Position numbers and translations under genes: made by a program. Source: DASUGM01 sp036274055 (GTDB lineage: Bacteria; Acidobacteriota; Vicinamibacteria; Vicinamibacterales; SCN-69-37). From it: a stretch of DNA of 14,861 nt. The notes under the pieces were generated by a model that was given only the letters and a program-made list of their open reading frames with translations, was not told the origin of the DNA and made no database searches. Below, piece by piece: positions 1-7,196 of this stretch (position 1 is its first letter; each line of letters begins with the position of its first letter). The stretch covers positions 1 through 14,861 of the forward strand of contig DASUGM010000284.1 of NCBI GenBank assembly GCA_036274055.1, written 5' to 3'.

Positions 1-2859
1 CAGCTGCAGCGAGCGCGGCTCGCCGACGACCGTCACGCTGTTGAAGTTGGCGACCGGGGCTTCGGGATAGGCGCCGGTGCCGAACACGGTGACCCGCGCC
101 AGGTTGTTGCGCCGGTCGAAGAGGTTGAACGCCTCGATCAGGCCTTCCACCTTCACACGCTTGCTCAGCTCGAATATTCGACTCACCCGCACGCTGATGG
201 TCGAGAAGTCGCTGGCGACGCCCGCATTGCGAGAGATGAATGCGCCGCCGACCACCGGCCGTGCCGCCGTGCCCTGAATCGTGGTCGTCCCGGTCGTGAT
301 GTTGAACGGCGGCGCCGAGTAGTACTGCAATACCCAACTGAGCTGGAAGCCGTGGGTCAGCGCCTCGCGCTTCGTCGTCGGCGGTGCCATCGGCGAGTTG
401 ATCGCACCGCTGACCGCGAGCCGATGCCGCTGGTCGTCGTCTGATCGCGCCCAGTCCACGTCGAGGTCGAACGGATCGATCGGCCCGTTGAAAAACGCCT
501 CGCCGACGTTGTTCATCGACTTCGAATACGTGTACGAGACGCGATAGCTGCCCCACTTCGTCGGCCGCTGGACGAACGACACATGGGCGCCGTGATAGTT
601 CGACCGGCCCGCGGACGAGTACTGATTATTGTTCGCAAACGCGGGATTCGGCCGACAGCCGTTGTTGCCGCCGGCCACCGCGCACTGCGGCACGTTCTGA
701 TTGATCTGCATGATCAGCTGCCCGGCGCGCAGATAGTCGTAGCCGACGCTAATCGCGCTCAGCGGCCCGAGCTGACGCTCGACTTCGACGCTCGCCTGAT
801 CGGAATGCGCGTTCTGGATCCCGCGGTCGATCGTCGTGAAGTTCACCAGCGCCGTCGTCGCGACGGCGGCGGGAAGGGTGTTCGGAAAGGCGGGCGCGCC
901 AGTTTGATTCGGCGACAGGCTGACGCTGGTCTGACGCAGCCGCGATGGGTCGGTGGTATTGCCCGCCGACAGCAGCGCGTTGGCGACCGCACGCAGCGGT
1001 ACGCGATCGAAAAACCGCCCGGCGCTGGCGCGGACCAGCCAGCGCTGCGACGCGGCCGGCGCCCAGGCGACACCGGCCCGCGGGGAGAAGTTGTTCGCGT
1101 CGGTGTCGATGGTGTCGAGAAACTGCAAGTCGTAGCGCAGCCCGGCATTGATCGTCACGCCGGTTCGGACGCGCCATTCGTCCTGCAGGTACAACCCCAG
1201 ATTCGGGTTGGTCTGGTGCACGACGCTGTCTCCGAACGTCTGGGTGAACCCGGAGTTGTTGTAGACGCCAGCGAGAAAGTTGTTGAGACTCGCGAACGTA
1301 TAACTGCCGCGCGCCGCGCGCGGAAAGGTGATCGTGTCGTCGTTCGTCAGCACATCTGCGCCGACCTTCACCGAGTGCGTGCCGGCCTCGTACCAGAGAT
1401 TGCCGACGATCTGCGTCATCGTGTTGTCGCGCGCCGTCGGGCTGTTCGACAGCGTGCCGAACGCCGCGACGCCGAGAATGTTCACCGCCGGACCGATCGG
1501 ATCGCTTGGCGGCGCGTCGAGACGGCTGAACGCGATCTGCCCGCGGGCTTCAATCACGGCGCGATCGCCGAGCACACGCACGGCGTTCACCGCCAGCGTC
1601 TGGTCGAGATTATCGAGACCCGCTGATGCGGAAGGCGCATTGAGGCCCCCGGCACTTCGGGCGTTCTGGCTGGCCACATCGTAGAAGCTGTAGCGTGTGG
1701 ACACCCGGGTCCCGCCCGCGAACTGGTAATCGATCTTGGCAAGCCCATGGGTCGTGTCGATGGGATTCGAATAGATCCCGGTCTGCACCGGAGGACCGCC
1801 ATAGCCGACGGCCTTCAACCGCGTGTTGATCTGATCGACGACAGCCGGATTGCCGGCGCCAATCGTCGTCAGGCCCGACTGATTGAGACTACGGTCCTCG
1901 AGGTTGCCGAAGTACCAGGTCCGTCCCGCGACAATCGGACCACCAGCGCTGCCGCCGAGTTGATTCTGGTGCATCGGCAGCTTGTGGTTCAGCGCGGGAT
2001 CGTCTTGGAGAAGCGGACTGTCCGCCAGCAACGGGCTGACGCCGTTGAAGCGATCGTCGCGAAAGAAGCCGTAGCCATCGACGTGGAGCGCGTTCGTGCC
2101 GCTCTTCGTCGTGACGTTGACCTGTCCGCCAAGCGCGCGTCCGAGCTCGGCCTGCCCGCCGGAAGTAATCACCTGAAACTGATCGACCGCGTCGACGCCA
2201 TACGCAATGCCGCTCAGCGCCGCGGCGTCATCGTTGGCCGACAGGCCGTCGACCATGAAGTTGTTCGACAGGTTGCGCTGACTGCTCACCGAGATGCCGA
2301 CACCCGGTACGGCCGAGGTTTCGGCGAACAACTGCGTGCCGCCGCCGACGTTGGTCGGCGAGACCCCCGGCAGGAGCAGCGCGAGATCGAGGAAGTTGCG
2401 GCCATTGAGCGGGACGCTCTTAATCTCCGTGGCCGCCACCGAGGCACTGATCTGGCTGCGCGCCGTCTCGATGATCGGTCCGTAGCCCGAATCGACCGTA
2501 ATCGCATCGGTCACCGACGCCAACGGCAGAGAGAACGGCAGATCGAACGCCGCGCCGGCGTTCAGTGTCAGCCGCCGCGTCGTGTCCTTGAATCCCGCCT
2601 GCCGGACGATGATTTCGTACGCGCCGGGCGTGAGGTGCGCGAACCGGTAACGTCCTTCCCGGTCCGATTTCGTGGTCGAGATCGTACCGGTCTCCGCCTG
2701 CCGCGCCGCTACTTCCGCGCCGACGACCACGCTGCCCGAGGGATCGGTGATCCGTCCGGCCACACTCGCATAATTGACGGTTTCCTGGGCGATCGCGGTC
2801 GCCGGCGGCACGATCAGGCAGATCGCGGCGAACAACGTCCGCAGCCACCGACGCATCAT
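1..2859 (-). CDS. TonB-dependent receptor, Oar-like, with N-terminal carboxypeptidase-regulatory-like domain (3' end cut by window edge)
   Basis: This is an outer-membrane receptor for energised uptake of large substrates; the ligand is unknown. I read the frame codon by codon and found no stop from 2859 to base 1 (953 codons). The last residues, VGEPRSLQL, resemble the usual end of Oar-like receptors, so only a handful of codons plus the stop should be missing. Order of parts: signal peptide 1-24 (twin Met, basic start, hydrophobic stretch, cleavage at AIA|Q); a carboxypeptidase-regulatory-like beta-sandwich at about 28-110 (VAGRITDPSGSVVVGAEV, then GRYRFAHLTPGAYEIIV); a plug domain at about 120-240 (VPLNGRNFLDLALLLPGV, FMVDG); then the long barrel with the typical LGLYLQDEWRV and GLRYDLQFLD strands. 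The start at 2859 is chosen for the signal peptide; ATG at 2856 is equally usable and no clear Shine-Dalgarno is visible. The frame stays open further upstream without plausible protein. No SusD-like partner is visible. The family is greatly expanded in Acidobacteriota. Confidence 0.93.
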   Translation of the reverse strand, partial: MMRRWLRTLFAAICLIVPPATAIAQETVNYASVAGRITDPSGSVVVGAEVAARQAETGTISTTKSDREGRYRFAHLTPGAYEIIVRQAGFKDTTRRLTLNAGAAFDLPFSLPLASVTDAITVDSGYGPIIETARSQISASVAATEIKSVPLNGRNFLDLALLLPGVSPTNVGGGTQLFAETSAVPGVGISVSSQRNLSNNFMVDGLSANDDAAALSGIAYGVDAVDQFQVITSGGQAELGRALGGQVNVTTKSGTNALHVDGYGFFRDDRFNGVSPLLADSPLLQDDPALNHKLPMHQNQLGGSAGGPIVAGRTWYFGNLEDRSLNQSGLTTIGAGNPAVVDQINTRLKAVGYGGPPVQTGIYSNPIDTTHGLAKIDYQFAGGTRVSTRYSFYDVASQNARSAGGLNAPSASAGLDNLDQTLAVNAVRVLGDRAVIEARGQIAFSRLDAPPSDPIGPAVNILGVAAFGTLSNSPTARDNTMTQIVGNLWYEAGTHSVKVGADVLTNDDTITFPRAARGSYTFASLNNFLAGVYNNSGFTQTFGDSVVHQTNPNLGLYLQDEWRVRTGVTINAGLRYDLQFLDTIDTDANNFSPRAGVAWAPAASQRWLVRASAGRFFDRVPLRAVANALLSAGNTTDPSRLRQTSVSLSPNQTGAPAFPNTLPAAVATTALVNFTTIDRGIQNAHSDQASVEVERQLGPLSAISVGYDYLRAGQLIMQINQNVPQCAVAGGNNGCRPNPAFANNNQYSSAGRSNYHGAHVSFVQRPTKWGSYRVSYTYSKSMNNVGEAFFNGPIDPFDLDVDWARSDDDQRHRLAVSGAINSPMAPPTTKREALTHGFQLSWVLQYYSAPPFNITTGTTTIQGTAARPVVGGAFISRNAGVASDFSTISVRVSRIFELSKRVKVEGLIEAFNLFDRRNNLARVTVFGTGAYPEAPVANFNSVTVVGEPRSLQL

Positions 2860-2954
2860 TCGCCGAGCTTGACATGCCGCTGACCATCGGCCCCTGCGGC
2901 AAGTTGACGCAGTCGGGGCGGGGCGGCCGACCGCTTTTTGGTACTCTACGCAAC

Positions 2955-3215
2955 GTGCACTTCGTCTATATCCTGCGGTGCGCCGACGGCTCGCTCTACA
3001 CCGGGTACGCGCGCGACCCGCGAGCGCGGATGCGCCTGCACAACACCGGCCGCGGCGCGAAATACACCGCCGGGCGCCGGCCGGTCCGGCTGGTCTACAC
3101 GGAATCGCACGACACGCTGTCGGCGGCCTTGAAGCGCGAGTATCAGATCAAACAGCTGCCGCGGATGGAAAAGCGGGCGCTGGTGCGGCTGACGAAACGG
3201 CGGCGGGTGAAGTGA
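2955..3215 (+). CDS. GIY-YIG nuclease-superfamily protein (UPF0213-like)
   Basis: This is a stand-alone GIY-YIG domain of 86 residues, the usual size for the short UPF0213/YhbQ-like group. Members are related to the UvrC and homing-endonuclease catalytic domain, but their physiological role is poorly defined. Visible signature: VYI at 4-6 and YTG at 15-17 (the GIY...YIG strands), the basic segment ARMRLHN at 24-30 that holds the helix arginine, and Glu62 in LKREYQIK, the metal-binding glutamate position. The C-terminus is very basic (KRRRVK). I start it at GTG 2955 because family members begin directly with HFVYILRC. An in-frame ATG at 2874 would add 27 residues unlike the family. The stop TGA overlaps the GTG start of the next gene, suggesting coupled translation. 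The gene is divergent from the TonB receptor across a 95-bp gap, where I could not place a convincing promoter. Confidence 0.87.
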   Translation: MHFVYILRCADGSLYTGYARDPRARMRLHNTGRGAKYTAGRRPVRLVYTESHDTLSAALKREYQIKQLPRMEKRALVRLTKRRRVK

Positions 3216-3964
3216 CCAGCGCCGGCGTCGTCATCGTCACCGGCGGGAGCCGGGGCATCGGCGCGGCCACCGCGCGCCTCGCCGCCGAGCGCGGCTATGC
3301 CGTGTGCGTCAACTACCGCGAGCGCGGCGATACGGCCGGCGACCTCGTCGCGGCGATCGAGCGTGCCGGCGGCCGCGCCATCGCCGTTCAAGCCGATGTT
3401 TCGGCCGAAACCGACGTCACTCGGATGTTCGAGACCTGCGACTCCCGGCTTGGCGCGCTCACCGCGCTCGTCAACAACGCCGGTATTGTCGCGCCGCAGC
3501 GCAAGCTCGAATCCATTGACGCCGCACGGATGCAGAAGATGATGGCCATCAACGTCATCGGATCGCTGCTGTGCGCGCGCGAGGCCGTGAAGCGGATGTC
3601 GACGGCGCACGGCGGCCGCGGCGGCGCGATCGTCAATCTCTCGTCGATCGCGGCGAGGCTGGGATCGCCGAACGAATACGTGGACTATGCGGCGTCGAAG
3701 GGCGCGATCGAGTCGTTCACCATCGGTCTGGCCCGTGAAGTCGCCGCTGAGGGCGTGCGCGTGAATGCGGTCCGCGCCGGACTCACCTACACCGACATCC
3801 ATGCCAGCAGCGGCGAGCCCGGCCGCGTCGATCGCTTGAAATCGGCGGTGCCGATGCAGCGCGGCGGACAGCCCGAGGAAGTGGCGCGCGCGATCCTGTG
3901 GCTGCTGTCGGACGATGCGTCGTACTCGACCGGCGCGATCGTCGATGTTTCGGGCGGGCGCTGA
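3212..3964 (+). CDS. Short-chain dehydrogenase/reductase (SDR), FabG-like
   Basis: This is a cytoplasmic NAD(P)H-dependent oxidoreductase of the classical SDR family, 250 residues (usual 245-260). The cofactor fold shows TGGSRGIG at 10-17, ADV at 61-63 and NNAG at 88-91. The catalytic set is Asn114 (MAIN), Ser145 (NLSS), Tyr159 and Lys163 (YAASK). The end, STGAIVDVSGGR, is the standard last strand. The usual PG after the sixth strand is AG here (VNAVRAGLTYTD), a mild deviation in the cofactor or substrate loop. Arg14 and Asn34-Tyr35-Arg36 after the second strand (VNYR) fit NADPH preference, which is inference. The substrate cannot be told; it could act on a sugar, alcohol or 3-oxoacyl group. 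The start is GTG 3212, overlapping the GIY-YIG stop by 4 bp (GTGA); the only other starts in this frame lie inside the preceding gene. Its stop lies 3 bp from that of the convergent gene at 3968. Confidence 0.92.
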   Translation: MTSAGVVIVTGGSRGIGAATARLAAERGYAVCVNYRERGDTAGDLVAAIERAGGRAIAVQADVSAETDVTRMFETCDSRLGALTALVNNAGIVAPQRKLESIDAARMQKMMAINVIGSLLCAREAVKRMSTAHGGRGGAIVNLSSIAARLGSPNEYVDYAASKGAIESFTIGLAREVAAEGVRVNAVRAGLTYTDIHASSGEPGRVDRLKSAVPMQRGGQPEEVARAILWLLSDDASYSTGAIVDVSGGR

Positions 3965-3967
3965 GCG

Positions 3968-4348
3968 CTACTTCCCGGTCAGAATCCAGGTCGTGATCGC
4001 GGCCGCGGCCGTGCCGATCGGCAGACCAATCAGAAAACCCTTGAAGCCCGGATCGTCGCAGCCGCCACAGTCGCCGTCGATCGCCGCGCCGATGTAGCCG
4101 CCGGCGAAGAAGCCGCCGAGGCCGGCGAGCGACGTCCAGAGGACGCGCTTGCCGGTACTCATCTCGCGCCGAGGGACTCGGTTCGTCGCGGGCGCCGAGT
4201 CGTAGGCGACACCGGACGGGTCGAATCGCACCGCGGCTACAGATGCGCGGAAAGCGTTCACGTCGTCAGGCCGCGTGGCCGCCGATTGCGCGAAGGTTGG
4301 CGTCGCGATGCTGAGGGCGACCGCGAGGAGAATGGCTGACCGGAACAT
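3968..4348 (-). CDS. Small exported or membrane protein of unknown function with Gly-rich helices and a CxxC loop
   Basis: I do not recognise a named family. The 126-residue product starts with a signal peptide (1-20, cleavage near TFA|Q), followed by a polar region (21-67). Two hydrophobic glycine/alanine-rich segments follow, at about 69-90 and 102-124. Between them is a short acidic loop with Cys94 and Cys97 in a CGGC arrangement (GDCGGCDDP), which could bind metal or form a disulfide. The glycine spacing in the first segment (AGLGGFFAGGYIG) resembles glycine-zipper packing. Taken together this suggests an envelope protein anchored by a helical hairpin in the inner membrane; that is inference. 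The start at 4348 is well supported by a perfect AGGAGG 4 bases upstream. It is convergent with the SDR gene with only 3 bp between stops. Upstream lies a long palindromic repeat (4405-4566), so its promoter must lie within or just after that repeat unless it is read through from the permease gene. Confidence 0.8.
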   Translation of the reverse strand: MFRSAILLAVALSIATPTFAQSAATRPDDVNAFRASVAAVRFDPSGVAYDSAPATNRVPRREMSTGKRVLWTSLAGLGGFFAGGYIGAAIDGDCGGCDDPGFKGFLIGLPIGTAAAAITTWILTGK

Positions 4349-4352
4349 TGAG

Positions 4353-4358
4353 CCTCCT
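4353..4358 (-). promoter_or_regulatory. Shine-Dalgarno AGGAGG for the 126-residue exported protein
   Basis: The plus strand reads CCTCCT, i.e. AGGAGG on the coding strand, 4 bases before ATG 4348. It is a full consensus match and fixes the start of this small gene. It is the strongest ribosome site in the window together with the one before the TolC-like gene. Confidence 0.85.
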
Positions 4359-4404
4359 ATCGATCAAGGCGACAAGAGCGACCGGATGAGCTCAAGCGAA
4401 ATAA

Positions 4405-4566
4405 ATGAAAGGCGTCTGGCAAAGGCGATTCACGGGGAGAAGACAGAGAAGACCAAGAGAAAGAGCGCGAGGGCTATACCCTTTTGAAACACCTCGAGCT
4501 CTTCTTCTCATGCCCTTCTCGTTCTTCTCCCTGTGATCTGCTCCTGGCAGATGCTTTTCACTCATC
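4405..4566. repeat. Long imperfect palindrome, copy A (about 160 bp)
   Basis: The two arms are reverse complements with scattered mismatches. The left arm begins TGAAAGGCGTCTGG and contains GGGGAGAAGACAGAGAAG. The right arm, read on the minus strand, begins GTGAAAAGCATCTGCCA and contains CAGGGAGAAGAACGAGAAG. The stem continues inward through GAGCGCGAGG (4463-4472) against CCTCGAGCTC (4492-4501), 9 of 10 paired, leaving a loop of roughly 19 bases. One strand of each arm is almost all purine, and the region is visibly less GC-rich than the neighbouring genes. The right end supplies the last bases of the ADOP permease gene: its TGA stop (4558-4560) lies inside the element. A second copy in opposite orientation lies at 7026-7191. 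Possible roles are a transcription terminator, an mRNA 3'-end stabiliser, or a non-autonomous mobile (MITE- or REP-like) element. Confidence 0.85.
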
Positions 4567-6975
4567 CCTCAACGCCACCACGGCGCTCACCCTCGACGCG
4601 CGCCACGCCGGCACGGCGATCGCCACCAGCAACCCGACGACGGTCACCGCCGGCGCCAGAGAGAGCGCGACCGGATCACGCGCTGAGATTCCGTGCAGCA
4701 TCGATGCCAGCAGCCGGCTCGACATCAACGCGCCGCTGGCGCCCGCGATGGCCCCGGCGAGCCCCACGGCGACCCCACGTCGCCCGACCAGCGACCAGAT
4801 CTGCGTCGACGTCGCGCCAAGCGCGATGCGAACGCCGAGTTCACGGCGGCTGCGCGCAACGGCGTGGGCCGCGGTCGCGTACGCGCCCACCGCAGCCAGC
4901 AGCACGCCGGCGACGCCGAATGCCATCAGGATGCGCAGCAGAAAGAGCTCGGCGCCAAGGCTCGTCCCGAGTCTGTCTTCGAGCGACGCGACGTCGTGCA
5001 CCGGGACGTGGCGGTCGACCGTTCCGACCGCATCGGCGATGGCCGCGGCGACGGCCCGCGCCGGCAGTCGACTCTTCGCGAAGATCACGCCCGACGTCCA
5101 CGCCGCTTGAGCCGCCGGCAGAAACACGTCGCCGCGGTCGTCGGCGTCAGCGCCAAAGCGAAGCGGCCGAATGACGCCGACGACGACGCAGGCGCCGGCG
5201 AGCGATCCGTTCGCGGTGTAGATCTCGAGGGTATGGCCGATCGGATCGGCGCCCGGCCACAGCCGCGCCGCAAGCGGCTCGGAGACGATCACCGCCAGCG
5301 GCGCGCCGGCGCGATCGGCCGCGGCCAGATCGCGACCGCGGATCGTCGTCGCGCGAATTGTCGCGAAGTGCGCGGGCGTGACGAAGTTGATTCCGATCAC
5401 CGGCTGCGCTTCGCGAGGGACGTCGCGCCCGTCGACGCGCATGATGTTCGACTGACGGCACCGACCGGCTCCAGGCGCGCAACTCGACACACTCGCCTGC
5501 TCGATGCCCGGCGTCGCCGCCAGCCTGGCAACGACATCGTCGTAGAACACGCCGGCGTTCGCGGCGCTGTACGGTCCGTCCGGCAGGGAGACACGCGCCG
5601 TAATCACGTCGCGCCATTCGTAGCCGCGGTCGGCACTGAACAGCATCGTCGTCGACCGCAGCATGAGCAACGCGCCGGCGAGGACGACGCAGGCCACCGC
5701 CGCCTGCACCGAAATCAGCGCGATGGCCGGCGAACGCCAGCTGCGAAAGCCGGCCGTAATCGCGCCGCCGCGCAGATCAGGTGCGGCTCGGCGGGCATTT
5801 GCCGCCAGCAGCAACGCCGCTGCGTACAACATGCCGCCGACGATCGCGGCCGCGCCCACGAATCCGACCGCTGCCGGATCGAGCAGCGCCACCCCGCCGG
5901 GCAACAGTTCAGCGGTGACGATTCCGAACGTCGTCGATGGCGGGCGGATAGTGACCACCGCGGCGGTGAGGAGGGGCCGCAGCAGGACGGCGCCAGCCGC
6001 GGCTTGCACGGCGACGATCGCCGCATCGCGCGCGGCCAGCCGCGCAATGCGAGCGCGGGTGGCTCCGAGCGCGACTCGGATGCGGACCTCGCGCGCGCGC
6101 CGGTCGCCGCGCAGCAGCGCCAGACTCGTCAGGTTGACGAGCACGAAGATCAGCACCGCCGCGGCCGCCCAGCCAAGCACGCGCGTGGTCTGCGCGACCA
6201 GCGGCGCGACGCGGGCTTCCGACAGGGGAACGATCCGCAGCCGGCCATTCGCGCCGAGAATGCGGTCGGCGGCGCCGGTGCTCTCGATCGCCGCGCGTCC
6301 CTCGTCGGCAAATCGTGCGTTGGCATCGGCCAGGGCGAGGCCCGGCCGCAGCCGGCCAAACAGCTCGAAGCCTCGTGACCACGGCCGCTCCGGGCCGATC
6401 TCGCCGTCCATCCATCGCGCCGTGCCCAACGGCAGCCACACGTCGGTGCGGCCGATCAGCCCGCGAAATCCGCGCGGCATGACGCCCAGCACGGCGACCC
6501 GGCGGCGATCGATTTCGATCGAGCGGCCGATCGCCGACGGATCCGCGTCGAGGCGCCGCTGCCACAGCGCGTCGCTGATGACAACCCCGGTGCCGGGCGC
6601 GTCGCGCCGGTCGTCCTCTTTGCTGAAGGCCCGGCCGACAATTGGCCGCGCGCCGAGCAACTCGAAGTACGCGGACGACACGGCCTCGACGCGGACGACT
6701 TCGACGCCGGCGTCGCCGCCAACCACCGCGGCGCGTTCCTGAATCAACGACAACGCCTCGAACACCGTCGTCCGCGCCTCGACCGCGTCGAGCATCGGCC
6801 CGGACCACGACTTCGATCCGGCGATGAGGGTGACGAGGCGATCGGCGGCCGGATATGGCAGCGACGAGGACGTCAGCGCGCGCTGCAGCGACAGCGCGGT
6901 CGCGGCGGTGCCGAGGCCGACGGCGAGCAGGAATGAGGGGACGAGGAGGGGGCTGACTCGGAGCATCCTGCGCAT
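4558..6975 (-). CDS. ADOP-type permease: duplicated MacB/FtsX-like ABC transporter permease
   Basis: This is an 805-residue inner-membrane protein made of two MacB-like halves, the layout of the acidobacterial duplicated orphan permeases. Half 1: transmembrane helix about 10-30 ending in SLPYPAADRLV, a MacB periplasmic core about 40-220 (VEAVSSAYFELLGARPIVGRAF), then FtsX helices about 262-392 with VRIRVALGAT at 297-306. Half 2: helix about 416-437, second core about 450-650 (VTPAHFATIRATTIRGRDL, VIVSEPLAARLWPGADPIG), then helices about 678-792 with LGVRIALGAT at 713-722. It ends ALRDE, a common terminus for the family. No ATPase gene is adjacent, hence 'orphan'; family members may borrow a LolD/MacB-type ATPase, and the substrate is unknown. 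I choose ATG 6975; ATG 6966 is also possible, and TTG 7005 would add an unlikely PCPSKPG-type leader. No clear Shine-Dalgarno is seen. The gene is flanked by two opposed copies of one palindrome and its stop lies in copy A. Confidence 0.9.
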   Translation of the reverse strand: MRRMLRVSPLLVPSFLLAVGLGTAATALSLQRALTSSSLPYPAADRLVTLIAGSKSWSGPMLDAVEARTTVFEALSLIQERAAVVGGDAGVEVVRVEAVSSAYFELLGARPIVGRAFSKEDDRRDAPGTGVVISDALWQRRLDADPSAIGRSIEIDRRRVAVLGVMPRGFRGLIGRTDVWLPLGTARWMDGEIGPERPWSRGFELFGRLRPGLALADANARFADEGRAAIESTGAADRILGANGRLRIVPLSEARVAPLVAQTTRVLGWAAAAVLIFVLVNLTSLALLRGDRRAREVRIRVALGATRARIARLAARDAAIVAVQAAAGAVLLRPLLTAAVVTIRPPSTTFGIVTAELLPGGVALLDPAAVGFVGAAAIVGGMLYAAALLLAANARRAAPDLRGGAITAGFRSWRSPAIALISVQAAVACVVLAGALLMLRSTTMLFSADRGYEWRDVITARVSLPDGPYSAANAGVFYDDVVARLAATPGIEQASVSSCAPGAGRCRQSNIMRVDGRDVPREAQPVIGINFVTPAHFATIRATTIRGRDLAAADRAGAPLAVIVSEPLAARLWPGADPIGHTLEIYTANGSLAGACVVVGVIRPLRFGADADDRGDVFLPAAQAAWTSGVIFAKSRLPARAVAAAIADAVGTVDRHVPVHDVASLEDRLGTSLGAELFLLRILMAFGVAGVLLAAVGAYATAAHAVARSRRELGVRIALGATSTQIWSLVGRRGVAVGLAGAIAGASGALMSSRLLASMLHGISARDPVALSLAPAVTVVGLLVAIAVPAWRASRVSAVVALRDE

Positions 6976-7025
6976 GCCCGGCTTGGACGGGCAGAGCGGG
7001 TCCAAGCGTTGCTCAGGCGCGGCGA

Positions 7026-7191
7026 GATGAGTGAAAAGCGTCTGCCACGAGCGAATTCACAGGGAGAAGACAGAGAAAACCATGAGAAGAAGATCCAGAG
7101 TCTTTCCAAAAAGAAAGAACCCCTAATGCTCTTTCTCTTGATCTTCTCTGTCTTCTCCCTGTAAATCGCTCTTGGCAGACGCTTTTCACCC
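7026..7191. repeat. Long imperfect palindrome, copy B (about 165 bp)
   Basis: This is the second copy of the palindrome at 4405-4566. The left arm reads GATGAGTGAAAAGCGTCTGC from 7026; the right arm on the minus strand contains the same GTGAAAAGCGTCTGCCA (17 bases identical). Both arms then carry ACAGGGAGAAGACAGAGAA. The inner part folds again (TCTTTC, 6-base loop, GAAAGA at 7101-7118). The arms are of two types: CATGAGAAGAAG (left arm here, right arm of copy A) and CAAGAGAAAGAGC (right arm here, left arm of copy A). The two copies therefore lie in opposite orientation. The element starts about 6 bases after the TolC-like stop and ends about 50 bp before the permease start, so it sits exactly between the two genes. 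It may terminate the efflux operon transcript or protect its 3' end. Confidence 0.87.
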
Positions 7192-7196
7192 AGGAC

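Noticed and set aside
583..2883. Long open frames on the plus strand (583-1626 and 1747-2883) opposite the TonB receptor
   Set aside because: They use the same codon register as the receptor on the other strand and give Arg/Asp/Ala-rich proteins without domains. This is the usual by-product of GC-rich codon use.
2904..2947. Promoter for the GIY-YIG gene (TTGACG at 2904-2909 and TACTCT at 2942-2947)
   Set aside because: The boxes are 32 bp apart, far beyond the usual 16-18 bp, and no better pair is visible in the 95-bp divergent gap.
4390..4421. Promoter for the 126-residue protein using TTGCCA in the repeat arm
   Set aside because: TTGCCA on the minus strand has no acceptable -10 box at 16-18 bp. 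The AT-rich stretch behind it is too close.
6976..7005. Permease start at TTG 7005
   Set aside because: It adds ten residues (LDPLCPSKPG) not expected in the family, whereas ATG 6975 leads straight into the basic and hydrophobic N-terminus.
4405..7191. Integron attC sites or gene-cassette boundaries (palindromes after stop codons)
   Set aside because: No GTTRRRY/RYYYAAC core boxes are visible, the stems are much longer and more regular than attC, and the two copies point in opposite directions, unlike a cassette array.
4405..7191. CRISPR array
   Set aside because: There are only two long palindromic copies 2.5 kb apart with a gene between them; no short regularly spaced repeats or cas genes.
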